This document shows positions 5,164-5,895 of a stretch of 5,895 nucleotides of DNA, in pieces (the stretch's first letter is position 1; every line of letters starts with the position of its first letter). The notes below the pieces were generated by a model, which was not told the origin of the DNA, ran no database searches, and saw nothing but the letters and a program-made list of their open reading frames with translations. The translations under genes and the position numbers were made by a program. Origin of the DNA: Minisyncoccota bacterium (GTDB taxonomy: Bacteria; Patescibacteriota; Minisyncoccia; Minisyncoccales; PEYH01); assembly GCA_028713795.1 (NCBI GenBank), contig JAQTNP010000034.1, forward strand, positions 1 through 5,895. The letters run 5' to 3'.

Positions 5164-5895
5164 ATGGCAATAAATTTCTTCGAATCAGAAAAACAAATAG
5201 CAGAGTATTGGAAAAAAGACGATACATTCAAAAAATCCCTATACAAAAAAGGCAAAAATTTTGTTTTCTATGAGGGTCCCCCTACAGCCAATGGAAAACC
5301 AGGAATCCATCACGTAATCGCCAGATCTTTTAAGGATTTAATTTGCAGATATAAGACTATGAAGGGTTTTGTGGTTCAACGAAAAGCCGGCTGGGATACG
5401 CATGGTTTGCCTGTTGAAATAGAAGCAGAAAAAAAATTAGGCCTGCATTCTAAAAAAGAGATAGAGCAATACGGGATAGATAAATTTAATAGAAAGTGCA
5501 GGGAATCTGTTTGGCAATATGTGGATGATTGGAAGGATTTAACCCAGAAGGTTGGATATTGGCTAGACATGGATAATCCATATATAACCTACGACCCCTC
5601 ATATATAGAAAGCGTCTGGTGGATTATCAAGCAAATAGCAGACAAAGGATTATTATATCAGGGACATAAAGTAGTGCCATATTGTCCTCGATGCGGAACG
5701 GTTCTGTCTTCTCATGAGGTAGCGCAAGGATATAAAACAATAAAAGAGCCCTCTATTTTTGTAAAGTTTAGATTAAAGAAAAACAAGCACAAGATATTTT
5801 TGAAGTATCCAGATTTAAATTTACTTGTTTGGACAACTACCCCATGGACCCTGCCCGCTAATGTTGCCATAGCAGTTAATGAAAATATCCAATAC
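5164..5895 (+). CDS. ileS: Isoleucyl-tRNA synthetase, N-terminal part, type 2 (3' end outside window)
   Basis: IleRS charges tRNA-Ile and hydrolyses mischarged valine. The frame is open from ATG 5164 to the window edge, giving the first 244 of an expected 1,000 or so residues. Features: FYEGPPTANGKPGIHH (35-50, HIGH equivalent G47-I-H-H50), then ARSFKDLICRYKTMKG (53-68), GWDTHGLPVEIEAEKKLG (76-93), YCPRCGTVLSSHEV (173-186; C174 and C177 form a zinc-type CxxC), and WTTTPWTLPAN (223-233), the Thr-rich start of the CP1 editing domain. The GPPTANG..GIHH form and RKAGWDTHGLPVE mark the type-2 (eukaryote/archaea-like) IleRS found in some bacteria, rather than the E. coli type with NG..HIGH. The start is 4 nt after the argS stop with no clear Shine-Dalgarno, implying coupling. 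ValRS or LeuRS are unlikely given these motif variants. Confidence 0.95.
   Translation, partial: MAINFFESEKQIAEYWKKDDTFKKSLYKKGKNFVFYEGPPTANGKPGIHHVIARSFKDLICRYKTMKGFVVQRKAGWDTHGLPVEIEAEKKLGLHSKKEIEQYGIDKFNRKCRESVWQYVDDWKDLTQKVGYWLDMDNPYITYDPSYIESVWWIIKQIADKGLLYQGHKVVPYCPRCGTVLSSHEVAQGYKTIKEPSIFVKFRLKKNKHKIFLKYPDLNLLVWTTTPWTLPANVAIAVNENIQY

Noticed and set aside
5030..5570. Minus-strand open frames within the argS end and ileS start
   Set aside because: Antisense to two well-supported synthetase genes, with no motif or ribosome binding site.

Overview
The window is AT-rich and densely packed with housekeeping genes on both strands. It looks like a small-genome bacterium of the Patescibacteria/CPR (Parcubacteria-like) type. 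That is an inference from the AT-rich, lysine-heavy proteins, the compressed or overlapping gene junctions, the ArgRS with a changed HIGH motif and the type-2 IleRS; no search was run. TGA serves as a stop (polX, smpB), so the recoded-UGA lineages (code 25) are unlikely.

Layout. (1) Bases 1-1577, plus strand: the 3' part of polX (its start lies outside the window), a 65-aa single-cluster [4Fe-4S] ferredoxin overlapping polX by 4 nt, and a Nudix hydrolase starting 1 nt after the ferredoxin stop. (2) Bases 1583-1606: a hairpin that can terminate transcription from both sides of a convergent junction. (3) Bases 1612-3508, minus strand, in transcription order: smpB, ssrA (tmRNA), infC (IF-3), rpmI (L35), rplT (L20). 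(4) Bases 3509-3569: a 61-bp divergent intergenic region. (5) Bases 3570-5895, plus strand: argS, then after 4 nt the 5' part of ileS, which runs off the window.

The most interesting part is the minus-strand block. The 361 bases between the smpB stop and the first infC ATG are mostly filled by a one-piece tmRNA. The 5' acceptor strand of this tmRNA includes the last codon and the UGA stop of smpB. If the two are co-transcribed, maturing the tmRNA 5' end would remove the stop codon from the smpB message, creating a substrate for the rescue system it encodes. Only 23 nt after the tmRNA discriminator base, the infC frame appears to begin at AUU. The first ATG would discard the conserved IF-3 N-terminal N-x-Q-I-R-A segment. 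infC then overlaps rpmI by 50 nt, and rplT follows rpmI by 4 nt. No terminator is visible inside this block, so ribosome rescue, initiation-factor and large-subunit protein genes may share one transcript.

The two aminoacyl-tRNA synthetase genes on the right are tightly coupled. A candidate argS promoter lies so close to the ATG that the transcript may be nearly leaderless. I see no mobile element, CRISPR array, tRNA or rRNA gene.
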